Shown: positions 1 through 7,625, counted from the first letter of the stretch. The stretch is 52,956 nucleotides of DNA from Oscillospiraceae bacterium (GCA_017462785.1 JAFTQJ010000024.1:1-52956), one strand, 5' to 3'. Numbers and translations are program-made. Notes: generated by a model from the letters alone, not told the origin.

Positions 1-140
1 AGGTTCAAAGGGCTTTGCCCTTTGGCGGGTGGAGGGTACGCAGTACCCTCCAAACATAGCCCCTCCCCTCGGGGAGGGGTTGGGGTGGGGGCAGTTACAG
101 GATGCCCAACCCTAAGAAAAAGGACTTTTTCTACAAGCTG
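1..140 (+). repeat. Intergenic repeat family, copy 1 (left end cut by window edge)
   Basis: GC-rich non-coding repeat also present at 4490-4624 (inverted), 48849-49011 and 52791-52956 (inverted). Modules seen in order are: hairpin CAAAGGGC/GCCCTTTG; hairpin GGAGGGTA/TACCCTCC; a C-run/G-run hairpin followed by more G-runs (about 60-94); a degenerate ACCC-rich stretch; then the right edge AAAGGACTTTTTCTACAAGCTG at 119-140. The left terminus (CAGTCTGTCGAAAAACC in copy 3) lies outside the window. It ends directly against the palindrome at 140-159, 54 bases before trkA. Confidence 0.85.
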
Positions 141-159
141 AAACGGCTTTCGCCGTTTC
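140..159. other. Palindrome at right edge of repeat copy 1
   Basis: GAAACGGC TTTC GCCGTTTC forms a perfect 8 bp stem with a 4 base loop. It occupies the same position relative to the repeat edge (ACAAGCTG) as the unrelated palindrome at 49012-49030 next to copy 3. There is no U-run after it in either direction, so it is not a clear intrinsic terminator. It lies in what would be the trkA leader. Confidence 0.6.
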
Positions 160-193
160 ATGTACTGCATTTTCTGGCAAAAGGAGAATTATC

Positions 194-1552
194 GTGAACA
201 TTTTAATTGTAGGCTGCGGAAAAGCTGGCAGTCTGCTGACGCAGACGCTTTGCAATGAGGGACATAATGTCACTATCATGGATATTGACAGCGAGGTCGT
301 CACCGATATGGTGGATAACTATGATGTGCAGGGAATCTGCGGAAACGGACTGATCCTCAATGATCTGCTGGAAGCGGATGTGGAGCATACCCACATCATC
401 GTTGCAATGACGGAATCCGATGAAGTCAACATCATGTGCTGCCTGATGGCAAGAAAGAGCAAGGCACGGCACAGCATCGCAAGAGTCCGCAACCCTGCCT
501 ATGCCGATCAGATGGTGTTCATGCGTGAGGAGCTGGGTGTGAGCATGATGGTCAATCCGGAATTCCACACCGCCAACGAAATCGCAAGAATGCTGCGTTA
601 TCCGAATGCCATCCATGTTGAAACCTTTGCAAAGGGCAGGCTTGACCTTGCAGAGATCCGTGTTGCTCCGGACAGCATTCTGGACGGGCTGGTTCTCTAC
701 ACCATCCCCAAGAAGATCAAAGTGCACCTGCTGGTGTGTGCGGTGGAACGGGGCGACGAGGTCATCATTCCGGACGGTAATTTCGTGCTCAGGGGCGGCG
801 ACCGGATCTATATCACCTCACCGCACAGCGAGATCGGCAATCTGCACCGGCAGATCGGTGAATTCCGTTCCCGTGTGAAGTCCGTGCTCATCATCGGCGG
901 CGGAAGGATCACCTACTACCTCACCAACCAGCTGCTGGAGCTGGGCATCAGTGTACGGATCATTGAAATTGACGAGGAACGTGCGGAACGGCTGAGTGAG
1001 TACTTCCCCAAGGCGAGTGTGATCCGTGGCGACGGTACGGATCAGGATCTCCTGCTGGAACAGGGCATCGAGAATGTGGATGCCTGCATCTGCCTGACGG
1101 GAATTGACGAGGAAAACATCATCCTTTCGCTCTATGCGAAGAAAATGGGGGTGGAAAAGATCGTCACGAAGATCAACCGTTCTTCTCTCCGGATGATCTC
1201 TGACAGCGTGGGGCTGGAGAATATCATTTCTCCCAAGACCACCACAGCCGACCTCATTTTGCAGTATGTCCGTGCGAAGCAGAACGCCGAGGACAGCAAC
1301 ATCATCACGCTCTACCGTCTTGCGGAAGAACGGCTGGAGGCGATCGAGTTCATCATCCGTGAACAGGCAAGGTATGTGGGGATCCCCCTCAAAGAGCTGC
1401 GGATGAACAGCGGTTTCCTGATCGCTGGCATCATTCGTGGCAGCAAGCGGATCATTCCCAGCGGTCTTGACATGCTGAAGATCAATGACAGCGTGGTGGT
1501 CGTGACGACCAAGAGCAAGATCACGAGCCTTGATGACATTTTCGAGAACTGA
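194..1552 (+). CDS. trkA: TrkA, peripheral NAD-binding subunit of Trk/Ktr potassium uptake
   Basis: Cytoplasmic regulatory subunit that gates a TrkH-type K+ channel in response to nucleotide binding. The 452 residue protein has the duplicated TrkA layout. A first Rossmann RCK domain starts at residue 1 (NILIVGCGKAGS, glycine-rich loop, with the acidic DID ending strand 2), followed by a TrkA-C domain near 140-220. A second RCK domain begins near 235 (VLIIGGGR, then EIDEERA), followed by a second TrkA-C domain. The length is typical of the family. The start is a GTG preceded by AAAGGAG with about 8 bases of spacing. trkH follows 14 bases downstream, so the two are surely co-transcribed. No convincing promoter is visible; the region upstream is repeat copy 1 and its palindrome. 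Confidence 0.95.
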   Translation: MNILIVGCGKAGSLLTQTLCNEGHNVTIMDIDSEVVTDMVDNYDVQGICGNGLILNDLLEADVEHTHIIVAMTESDEVNIMCCLMARKSKARHSIARVRNPAYADQMVFMREELGVSMMVNPEFHTANEIARMLRYPNAIHVETFAKGRLDLAEIRVAPDSILDGLVLYTIPKKIKVHLLVCAVERGDEVIIPDGNFVLRGGDRIYITSPHSEIGNLHRQIGEFRSRVKSVLIIGGGRITYYLTNQLLELGISVRIIEIDEERAERLSEYFPKASVIRGDGTDQDLLLEQGIENVDACICLTGIDEENIILSLYAKKMGVEKIVTKINRSSLRMISDSVGLENIISPKTTTADLILQYVRAKQNAEDSNIITLYRLAEERLEAIEFIIREQARYVGIPLKELRMNSGFLIAGIIRGSKRIIPSGLDMLKINDSVVVVTTKSKITSLDDIFEN

Positions 1553-1566
1553 GAACGGAGGATGCT

Positions 1567-3006
1567 ATGAATTACAGAATGATCCTCTATCTTTCGGGGC
1601 AGATCCTCCGTGTTCTCGGAGGGCTGATGATCCTGCCGCTTCTGGTGGCTCTGATCTACAACGAGCCTGCAAGCCGCAATGCCTTTGCCTTCACAGCATT
1701 GGTGCTGCTGGGAACAGGAAGCCTGATCACATGGAAAAAACCCGAAAACAAGTCACTTTACAACCGTGAGGGTCTTGCGACCGTAGCCATTGCATGGCTG
1801 CTGGTTTCGATCTTCGGCGGCATTCCCTTCCTGCTTTCGGGGGATATTCCCAATTATGCGGACTGCATTTTTGAGATCACCTCCGGTTTTACAACGACCG
1901 GCTCGACCATCCTCACGGATGTGGAGAGCATGTCCCATGCAACACTGTTCTGGAGGGCTTTCTCCCATTTTCTGGGCGGTATGGGTGTGCTGGTCTTTAT
2001 GCTGGCGATCCTGCCGCACAATGATACACGCACGATGCACATTGTCCGTGCAGAATCCCCCGGTCCGACCGTGGGCAAGCTGGTGGCAAAAATGAGTTTC
2101 TCCGTACGCATTCTCTATGGAATGTACATTGCACTCACGCTCATTATGACGGTGTTCCTGCTCTTTGGCGGCATGGATCTGTTCGAGGCTCTTTGCCACG
2201 CCTTTGCGACCGCTGGAACGGGCGGCTTCGGCATCACCAACAACAGTATAGCGGACTACAACAGCGTCTATATCGATGTGGTCATCACCATTTTCATGGG
2301 GCTGTTCGGCATTAATTTCACGCTCTACTACCTTCTTTTAATGAAGAAATGGAAATCCGTGCTCCAGAATGAGGAGCTGCGTGTATTTCTGGGTATCTGT
2401 GTTGTATCCATTCTCCTGATTGCATTCAATATCATGAACATCTACGGCAGCTTCTGGCAGGGACTGCGGTACTCCTCCTTTCAGGTCATGTCCACGGTTT
2501 CAACAACGGGATTTGCAACAGCAAATTTCACTGACTGGCCGGTATTTTCTCAGATCATTCTCATTCTGCTGATGTTCGTGGGCGGCTGTGCTGGCTCCAC
2601 GGGCGGCGGTCTGAAGGTCATGCGGATCCTGCTGCTGTTTAAAATCGCAGTCAGACAGATCCGCTGTGCACTCAATCCACGTGCGGTCATTACAGTGAAG
2701 TGTGACGGAAAGGCAGTCGAAAAGGACGTGGTCAGCGGAACGGCAGCCTATTTTGTGCTGTTTGCGTTCCTGCTCGCACTTTCCGTCCTGCTGCTCTCAC
2801 TGGATGGGCATGATGTGGGAACGACGGTGACGGCGGTCATTACCTGCCTGAACAATGTCGGTCCCGGTATCGGAGAGGTCAATCCCTCCGGCAACTTCTC
2901 AGGCTTCTCAGAATGGGCAAAGCTCCTCCTGAGTATGGATATGCTGCTGGGCAGACTGGAAATCTATCCCCTGCTGGTGCTGTTCACATGCAGAAAGAAT
3001 AAATGA
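1567..3006 (+). CDS. trkH: TrkH family potassium uptake channel subunit
   Basis: Integral membrane K+-translocating subunit, partner of the TrkA encoded just upstream. The protein is 479 residues and strongly hydrophobic. The four pore-loop filters typical of TrkH/KtrB are visible as TTGSTI, GTGGFG, STTGF and NVGPG, in that order along the chain, each between paired membrane helices. The C-terminal LLGRLEIYPLLVLF motif is characteristic of the family. The start ATG has CGGAGG about 5 bases upstream. The gene ends at a strong bidirectional terminator. Family assignment is secure. Whether the pair is Trk-like (H+ coupled) or Ktr-like (Na+ coupled) cannot be decided by eye. Confidence 0.95.
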   Translation: MNYRMILYLSGQILRVLGGLMILPLLVALIYNEPASRNAFAFTALVLLGTGSLITWKKPENKSLYNREGLATVAIAWLLVSIFGGIPFLLSGDIPNYADCIFEITSGFTTTGSTILTDVESMSHATLFWRAFSHFLGGMGVLVFMLAILPHNDTRTMHIVRAESPGPTVGKLVAKMSFSVRILYGMYIALTLIMTVFLLFGGMDLFEALCHAFATAGTGGFGITNNSIADYNSVYIDVVITIFMGLFGINFTLYYLLLMKKWKSVLQNEELRVFLGICVVSILLIAFNIMNIYGSFWQGLRYSSFQVMSTVSTTGFATANFTDWPVFSQIILILLMFVGGCAGSTGGGLKVMRILLLFKIAVRQIRCALNPRAVITVKCDGKAVEKDVVSGTAAYFVLFAFLLALSVLLLSLDGHDVGTTVTAVITCLNNVGPGIGEVNPSGNFSGFSEWAKLLLSMDMLLGRLEIYPLLVLFTCRKNK

Positions 3007-3047
3007 GAAAAAGGACATCCTTCGTTTCGGGAAGGATGTCCTTTCTT
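3007..3047. terminator. Bidirectional intrinsic terminator between trkH and the PIN-like gene
   Basis: A 14 bp stem AAAGGACATCCTTC/GAAGGATGTCCTTT with a 7 base loop, followed by TTTCTTTG on the plus strand and by TTTTTCTC on the minus strand. It serves both convergent genes. Confidence 0.85.
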
Positions 3048-3049
3048 TG

Positions 3050-3883
3050 TCAGTGTCTGGGGCTGCGTACCTTGGAAAGATGCCGCAGATCTTCAAATTT
3101 GGGCTTGAATTTGTGATAGATCTGCTTGGTCCGCTGTCCGTCCTTGTAATAACGTGCAAGAGCATTGTTGAAGGATACCAGATCCGTGGAGTCCGAGATC
3201 ATCTCACAGACTCTGCTGACGGTTTCCTCATCCGTGTTCTTACCCAGCAGATTACGGACTGTGTTGTGGTACTGCACCGTGAACAGGGGGGATTCCTCCT
3301 GCGGTGCATGCTTTGTCAGCAGATCAGCCAGCACGTTTTCCTCCTCTGCCGGCTTTGCATACTGGTCACAGATCGCTGCAAAGCTTGGCAGTTCCGACTG
3401 CTGCAATGCCTGTACAAAGGCATCATAGCCGCTGAGAGGCGTTTCCGGCACAGGAGCCTCCTCCTGCACAGGTTCCTCCGCTTCAGGTTCTGCGAGAGCT
3501 GCCGCAATGGACGGGGCAAGCTCCAGATGGATGGGATTCTCTGTAAGATAGTGTGTACAGAAATCCAGTCCCAGCAGAAAATCCTTGTCCTTGCTGATGA
3601 TATACAGATCCTCCGTACTGCCGCTGCCCATCAGGTAGCCGGTGTACAGCATCAGCTGCAGATCCAGTGCATTCTTCACAGGATCGCCGTTTCTCGGACT
3701 TACAGCGACTTCATTGAGCTTGACTGCCGCCTTGCAGGCGATGAGCTGTTCATATAAGCCGAATGTCAGACCGCAGCGGTTGTGGGTGTAGAAAATATGC
3801 AGCGTGTCCTCCTCTGTCAGCTGTTCCATGCCGGTCAGCCCCTCAATGTAGACGTTTTCATAGTCCACCAGATAAATTGCCAT
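3050..3883 (-). CDS. PIN/NYN-like domain protein
   Basis: 277 residue soluble protein. The N-terminal half (1-135) looks like a PIN/NYN-type nuclease fold: MAIYLVDYENV gives the first acidic cluster (D7, E9) with N10, NALDLQLMLYTGYL supplies a central Asp, and YIISKDKDFL supplies the terminal Asp pair. These resemble the metal-binding acidic residues of NYN-family ribonucleases. After residue ~145 comes an acidic Pro/Glu-rich linker and then a helical C-terminal region of about 120 residues that I do not recognise. The open frame extends upstream into tRNA-Cys, but the real start is the ATG at 3883, which has AAAGGTGGTG just upstream. RNA cleavage is inferred from the fold; the target is unknown. 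Confidence 0.75.
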   Translation of the reverse strand: MAIYLVDYENVYIEGLTGMEQLTEEDTLHIFYTHNRCGLTFGLYEQLIACKAAVKLNEVAVSPRNGDPVKNALDLQLMLYTGYLMGSGSTEDLYIISKDKDFLLGLDFCTHYLTENPIHLELAPSIAAALAEPEAEEPVQEEAPVPETPLSGYDAFVQALQQSELPSFAAICDQYAKPAEEENVLADLLTKHAPQEESPLFTVQYHNTVRNLLGKNTDEETVSRVCEMISDSTDLVSFNNALARYYKDGQRTKQIYHKFKPKFEDLRHLSKVRSPRH

Positions 3884-3980
3884 TTTGTTTTCACCACCTT
3901 TGTCTGATCGCTTCTCCCAGACCCGCAAGCAGTCTGAAAGAATGCATTTTCCCATATCCGTCTGAGAAGCCGGATATATA

Positions 3981-4010
3981 AAAAATCCATCAGCGGAGCT
4001 GATGGATTTT
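3981..4010 (-). terminator. Intrinsic terminator of the tRNA cluster
   Basis: On the minus strand, AAAATCCATCAGC and GCTGATGGATTTT form a 13 bp stem with a TCC loop, followed by a T-rich run. It lies 2 bases beyond the CCA end of tRNA-Cys, so it ends the four-tRNA transcript. Confidence 0.85.
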
Positions 4011-4011
4011 C

Positions 4012-4085
4012 TGGAGGCGCCACCCGGATTTGAACCGGGGATCAAGGTGTTGCAGACCTACGCCTTACCACTTGGCTATAGCGCC
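4012..4085 (-). tRNA. tRNA-Cys (anticodon GCA)
   Basis: Complete cloverleaf of 74 nt with encoded CCA. The acceptor stem is GGCGCTA with its partner at the 3' end. The anticodon loop reads CTGCAAC, giving GCA. The T-arm GGTTCAAATCC is intact. It is the last gene of the minus-strand cluster Val-Asp-Gly-Cys. Confidence 0.93.
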
Positions 4086-4093
4086 GAAAAAAA

Positions 4094-4169
4094 TGGAGCG
4101 GATTACGAGGCTCGAACTCGCTACCTCCACCTTGGCAAGGTGGCGCTCTACCAGATGAGCTAAATCCGC
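4094..4169 (-). tRNA. tRNA-Gly (anticodon GCC)
   Basis: 76 nt with encoded CCA. The acceptor GCGGATT pairs with AATCCGC. The anticodon stem-loop CCACC-TTGCCAA-GGTGG gives GCC. The T-arm GAGTTCGAGCCTC is intact. It is third in the cluster, 8 bases from tRNA-Cys. Confidence 0.94.
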
Positions 4170-4173
4170 TTAG

Positions 4174-4250
4174 TGGCGACCTGGATGGGACTCGAACCCA
4201 CGACCTCCGCCGTGACAGGGCGGCGTTCTAACCAACTGAACTACCAGGCC
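4174..4250 (-). tRNA. tRNA-Asp (anticodon GTC)
   Basis: 77 nt with encoded CCA. The acceptor GGCCTGG pairs with CCAGGTC (one G-U pair). The anticodon loop CTGTCAC gives GTC. The T-arm GTGGGTTCGAGTCCCAT is intact. It is second in the cluster. Confidence 0.94.
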
Positions 4251-4253
4251 TTA

Positions 4254-4329
4254 TGGTGGGAGCTACAGGGCTCGAACCTGTGACCCTCTGCTTGTAAGGC
4301 AGATGCTCTCCCAGCTGAGCTAAGCTCCC
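4254..4329 (-). tRNA. tRNA-Val (anticodon TAC)
   Basis: 76 nt with encoded CCA. The acceptor GGGAGCT pairs with AGCTCCC. The anticodon loop CTTACAA gives TAC. The T-arm ACAGGTTCGAGCCCTGT is intact. It is the first gene of the cluster, about 55 bases after the cluster promoter. Confidence 0.94.
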
Positions 4330-4383
4330 GACCAACTGTCGTTTTGGCTTTCGTTTTTATCACTCTTGCCTGACGACTTTATT

Positions 4384-4412
4384 ATTATACCACAGCTTTT
4401 TTGATTTGTCAA
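4384..4412 (-). promoter_or_regulatory. Sigma-A type promoter of the tRNA cluster
   Basis: Minus strand reads TTGACA, 17 bases, TATAAT: a perfect consensus, as expected for stable RNA genes. It points toward tRNA-Val. Confidence 0.88.
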
Positions 4413-4489
4413 CCCCTTTTTTCAATTTTTTTTGATTTTTTTGAAAAAAGTTTTTGGAATGATGAAAAACGGCTTGATATTGGCGTTTT

Positions 4490-4624
4490 TTGAGAAAAGT
4501 TTTTTTGAGATGAACCCCAAGGATCCCCCCCCTCGGGGAGGGGCTATACTTGGAGGGTACTGCGTACCCTCCACCCGCCAAAGGACTTCGTCCTTTGAAC
4601 CCCACAAGGTTTTTCGACAGACTG
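4490..4624 (-). repeat. Intergenic repeat family, copy 2 (inverted, internally shortened)
   Basis: In its own orientation it starts with CAGTCTGTCGAAAAACC (edge at 4624). It continues with hairpin CAAAGGAC/GTCCTTTG, hairpin GGAGGGTA/TACCCTCC, and a C-run/G-run hairpin. It lacks the TTGGGGTGGGGGCA segment found in the other copies. The far end (about 4490-4510) is divergent, rich in A and T runs, and its boundary is approximate. The rest of 4413-4489 shows only AT-rich sequence. Confidence 0.82.
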
Positions 4625-4646
4625 AGCCGGTGCAAAGCACCGGCTC
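4624..4646 (-). other. Palindrome at left edge of repeat copy 2, behind mscS
   Basis: AGCCGGTGC AAA GCACCGGCT forms a perfect stem immediately after mscS in transcript order and directly before the repeat edge. It resembles a terminator stem, but the U-run is missing and the repeat sequence CAGTCTGTCG follows instead. Its position matches the palindrome before copy 3. Confidence 0.65.
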
Positions 4647-4666
4647 TAAATCCTCTATTTGAATCG

Positions 4667-5557
4667 TTAATCCTTCCCTGCCATATGGACATCCACCTGC
4701 GGATAGGGCATGGAGATGCCGTTTGCGTCGAATGCTTTCTTGATCTGCTCGTGCATATCATAATGGAGATCCCAATAATGATCGTTCGCTGTCCACACCT
4801 TGACAAAGAGCACCACGGCACTGTCATCGAATCTGCCCACTCTCACCAGCGGAGCAGGATCCTCTGCGGCGAGGGGGTGTGCCTGAATCAGCTCTGCGAT
4901 CACCTGCTTTGCCTTTTCAAAGTCGGCATCGTAGGAAATGCCGATCTCCAGATCAAGGCGACGCATTTCCTTTTCGGAGTAATTCACGATCACGGATTCC
5001 GCTACCTGACCATTGGGAATGAACACCACAGTCTGGTCGCTGAGTACCAGCCGTGTCTGGAGGATGCCCACGCTCTTGACGGTACCGGTCACATCACCGA
5101 ATTTCACAAGATCGCCCACCTTTAAAGGCTTGGTGAACATGATGAGGAAGCCGCCTGCAACATTGGCAAGGCTGTCCTGCAATGCAAGACCGATGGCAAG
5201 TCCGGCGGTGCCGATGACGGTGACGATCGAATCCATCGGGACATTGAGCACGGAGAGGACAATGACGGCAACGATCACATAGAGCAGGACGCTGATGACC
5301 GAAGTCAGGAAGCTGCCGGCAGTCGGGTCGATCGTTGTTCTCTTTAATGTACGCTTGATGATCTTCATGAGTGCTTTTGCAAGCATCACGCCGATGAAGA
5401 GCACCAGCAATGCGGAGCCGACGGACGGCAGGATGGACTTGATGAAATTCAGCAGACCCGTCAGCAGCGTGGAAACCTCCTCCGCCTCCTGTGAAATGGC
5501 GGCTTCAATTTCCGTTTCGGTATTCTGCGTCAGAAACAGAGCATTCACAAACTTCAT
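4667..5557 (-). CDS. MscS family small-conductance mechanosensitive channel
   Basis: Membrane-tension-gated channel that releases solutes on osmotic downshock. The protein is 296 residues. An N-terminal segment (about 1-35) is followed by three membrane helices. The pore-lining TM3 is rich in Gly/Ala (VIGTAGLAIGLALQDSLANVAGGFLIM, starting near residue 120), which is the hallmark of MscS. Next come the beta domain (KVGDLVKFGDVTGTVKSVG; FIPNGQV) and the cytoplasmic alpha/beta cage domain (IGISYDADFEKAK). The open frame allows an upstream ATG, but the start at 5557 has AAAGGAG 9 bases before it. It is transcribed alone from the promoter at 5596-5625, and palindrome 4624-4646 plus repeat copy 2 lie behind it. 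Confidence 0.93.
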   Translation of the reverse strand: MKFVNALFLTQNTETEIEAAISQEAEEVSTLLTGLLNFIKSILPSVGSALLVLFIGVMLAKALMKIIKRTLKRTTIDPTAGSFLTSVISVLLYVIVAVIVLSVLNVPMDSIVTVIGTAGLAIGLALQDSLANVAGGFLIMFTKPLKVGDLVKFGDVTGTVKSVGILQTRLVLSDQTVVFIPNGQVAESVIVNYSEKEMRRLDLEIGISYDADFEKAKQVIAELIQAHPLAAEDPAPLVRVGRFDDSAVVLFVKVWTANDHYWDLHYDMHEQIKKAFDANGISMPYPQVDVHMAGKD

Positions 5558-5595
5558 AAATATGTTCTCCTTTGTTCTTCGATTTCCCCACACCT

Positions 5596-5625
5596 ATTAT
5601 ACAACAGCGTTCCCCACTTTGTCAA
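5596..5625 (-). promoter_or_regulatory. Promoter of the mscS gene
   Basis: Minus strand TTGACA, 18 bases, TATAAT, about 40 bases before the mscS start codon. Divergent from the promoter at 5700-5728. Confidence 0.82.
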
Positions 5626-5699
5626 GATTGCAAAAAACTGGAAAATCTCCCTCCCAAGAAATCTATGTGTAAAAAAAGTGAAAAAATTTCAAAAAAAGC

Positions 5700-5728
5700 T
5701 TGCAAAAGACGAAGAACTATTGTATAAT
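5700..5728 (+). promoter_or_regulatory. Promoter of the oadG-oadB-like pair
   Basis: TTGCAA, 17 bases, TATAAT, about 40 bases before the start codon at 5769. Confidence 0.8.
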
Positions 5729-5768
5729 AGAAATGTATGCTGAATTTTCAAGAACGGAGTGTGAGTAT

Positions 5769-6236
5769 ATGAATTTCCAATCAGCTGTCAACCACATCAA
5801 CATGCTTGCAGGCGGTTCCATTCCCGGTCAGGATCTGCTGGATTCTTCACAGATCTGGGGCGTTACCATTGCAGGTCTTGGCATCGTTTTTTCCTGTCTG
5901 GTACTTCTGGTATTGGTGATTTTCCTCTTTGGCAAGATTTTTGAGGTGATCAACAAGAAGAAGGCTGACAAGCAGGCTGCAAAGGTAGCGGCAAATGCTC
6001 CCAAAGCAGTTCCCAAGCCCGCTGCTCCTGCACCGTCTGCACCTGCTGCATCTGCTCCCGCTGCATCGGATGACGATGAAGTAATCGCTGTCATTTCTGC
6101 GGTCATTGCTGCAATGAGTGCTGCGGATGGTACGACCTACAAGGTTCGTTCTGTCAAGCCCGCTGCATCCAGCTCTCTCGGCGGACGCACTGCATGGGCG
6201 ATGGACGGCAGACGCAACAACGTAATGCCGTTTTAA
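5769..6236 (+). CDS. OadG-like gamma/delta subunit of a Na+-pumping decarboxylase
   Basis: 155 residue single-span membrane protein. One hydrophobic helix (about 32-58, VTIAGLGIVFSCLVLLVLVI) has a conserved GLGIVF motif. It is followed by a Lys-rich cytoplasmic face, an Ala/Pro-rich linker (about 78-100) and a short C-terminal region (DDDEVIAVISAVIAAM). This matches the OadG family, which holds the carboxyltransferase alpha subunit to the membrane beta subunit. The Ala/Pro linker resembles that of biotin carrier proteins, but no MKM biotinylation motif is present. The start at 5769 was chosen over the upstream frame because it follows the promoter and a GGAG. oadB-like starts 24 bases downstream. 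Confidence 0.8.
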   Translation: MNFQSAVNHINMLAGGSIPGQDLLDSSQIWGVTIAGLGIVFSCLVLLVLVIFLFGKIFEVINKKKADKQAAKVAANAPKAVPKPAAPAPSAPAASAPAASDDDEVIAVISAVIAAMSAADGTTYKVRSVKPAASSSLGGRTAWAMDGRRNNVMPF

Positions 6237-6260
6237 TTCAGAAGTAAAGGAGTATAGGAT

Positions 6261-7484
6261 ATGGAAATTTTAAATATTCTGATGGATATCCTGATGGGTC
6301 TGTGGGAAACCAGCGGACTTCGTGCCCTGATGGACAGTCCTGAAAATCTGCTGATGATCCTGATTTCATTCGTTTTCATGTATCTTGCAATCGTATGGGA
6401 ATTTGAGCCGCTTCTGCTGCTCCCGATTTCGTTCGGTATGTTTCTAACCAACCTGCCAGCTGTTCTGCCCGAGGATATGATGTACCATGCAGAGTTCTGG
6501 ACAATGGAACAAAATGCTGACTGGCTCTTCACCGTCCTGCATGACGGCGGATTGCTCGATAAATTGTACTTAGGCGTTAAGCTCCAGATCTATCCCTGTC
6601 TGATCTTCCTCGGCATCGGCACGATGACCGACTTCGGTCCGCTGATCGCCAACCCCAAGAGCTTTCTGCTCGGTGCGGCTGCACAGGGCGGTATCTTCTT
6701 CACATTCATTGCGGCTGCCCTGCTGGGCATGAGTGCTGCTGAGTGCGGTTCCATCGCTATCATCGGCGGTGCGGACGGTCCGACCGCAATTTACGTTTCC
6801 AGTAAGCTGCTCGGCGGCGGCGGAGATTATAACCTGACCACAGGTACCATCGCTCTCGCTGCTTATACATACATGGCTCTGGTTCCGGTAATTCAGCCGT
6901 TCTTCATGAAGCTGCTGACCACCAAGAAGGAACGTGCGATCAAGATGCCCCAGCTGCGTCAGGTTTCCAAGACTGAGAAGATCATTTTCCCGATCGTTGT
7001 TACCCTCGTTGTTGCCCTGCTGGTTCCCTCCGCAGGTGCACTGGTTGGTATGCTGATGTTCGGTAATCTGCTGAAGGAAAGCGGCGTTTGCTCTCGTCTG
7101 GTAGATACTGCACAGAACGCTCTGATGAACATTGTTACTATCTTCCTTGGTATCTCCGTAGGTGCGACCACCACTGCTGAAAGCATCATCAATCCGGCAT
7201 TTGTTAAGGTTATGGTGCTCGGTGTTGTAGCATTCTCCCTCGGTACCTGCTGCGGTCTGCTGCTGGCAAAGCTGATGAACTTCCTGTCCGGCGGCAAGCT
7301 CAATCCGCTGATCGGTTCTGCTGGTGTATCCGCTGTTCCGATGGCTGCAAGAATCTCTCAGAAGGTTGGTGCACAGACTGATCCGACCAACTTCCTGCTG
7401 ATGCATGCAATGGGTCCGAACGTTGCAGGTGTTATCGGTTCTGCGGTTGCAGCCGGTGTACTGCTGAGTGTTGTGTCTTATTAA
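6261..7484 (+). CDS. OadB/GcdB/MmdB-type beta subunit of a Na+-translocating decarboxylase
   Basis: Polytopic membrane subunit that couples decarboxylation of carboxybiotin to Na+ export. The 407 residue length is normal. Family signatures are LKLQIYPCLIFLGIGTMTDF-like, the Asp-bearing loop GGADGPTAIYVSSKL, FGNLLKESGV, and the C-terminal NFLLMHAMGPNVAGVIGSA. The start ATG has AAAGGAG 8 bases upstream. The substrate (oxaloacetate, methylmalonyl-CoA or glutaconyl-CoA) cannot be told from the beta subunit. No carboxyltransferase alpha or biotin carrier gene is near, so these must be encoded elsewhere. Transcription ends at the hairpin at 7497-7527. Confidence 0.9.
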   Translation: MEILNILMDILMGLWETSGLRALMDSPENLLMILISFVFMYLAIVWEFEPLLLLPISFGMFLTNLPAVLPEDMMYHAEFWTMEQNADWLFTVLHDGGLLDKLYLGVKLQIYPCLIFLGIGTMTDFGPLIANPKSFLLGAAAQGGIFFTFIAAALLGMSAAECGSIAIIGGADGPTAIYVSSKLLGGGGDYNLTTGTIALAAYTYMALVPVIQPFFMKLLTTKKERAIKMPQLRQVSKTEKIIFPIVVTLVVALLVPSAGALVGMLMFGNLLKESGVCSRLVDTAQNALMNIVTIFLGISVGATTTAESIINPAFVKVMVLGVVAFSLGTCCGLLLAKLMNFLSGGKLNPLIGSAGVSAVPMAARISQKVGAQTDPTNFLLMHAMGPNVAGVIGSAVAAGVLLSVVSY

Positions 7485-7496
7485 GTTTCATTTCAG

Positions 7497-7527
7497 ACTC
7501 CCCGATTTGTGAAATCGGGGAGTTTTT
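7497..7527 (+). terminator. Intrinsic terminator after the oadB-like gene
   Basis: ACTCCCCGATTT/AAATCGGGGAGT 12 bp stem with a 3 base loop, then TTTTT. Confidence 0.9.
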
Positions 7528-7561
7528 GTGTGTGCATTTTGTGGAAATTTCATGCATTCTC

Positions 7562-7590
7562 TTTACAAAACACAGATTATGTGGTAAAAT
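7562..7590 (+). promoter_or_regulatory. Promoter before the GH25 gene
   Basis: TTTACA, 17 bases, TAAAAT, about 35 bases before the start codon at 7626. It is the only clear promoter before the four genes up to 13215. Confidence 0.72.
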
Positions 7591-7625
7591 AGAATAGAAT
7601 GGGTATCACAGAAAGGAGCATCGCC

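Noticed and set aside
4413-4489. Further gene or structured RNA between the tRNA promoter and repeat copy 2
   Set aside because: Only AT-rich runs such as repeated TTTTTTGA-like tracts; no reading frame or stable fold stands out.
4550-5125. 191-codon plus-strand frame running through repeat copy 2
   Set aside because: Starts in the non-coding repeat and runs antisense to mscS.
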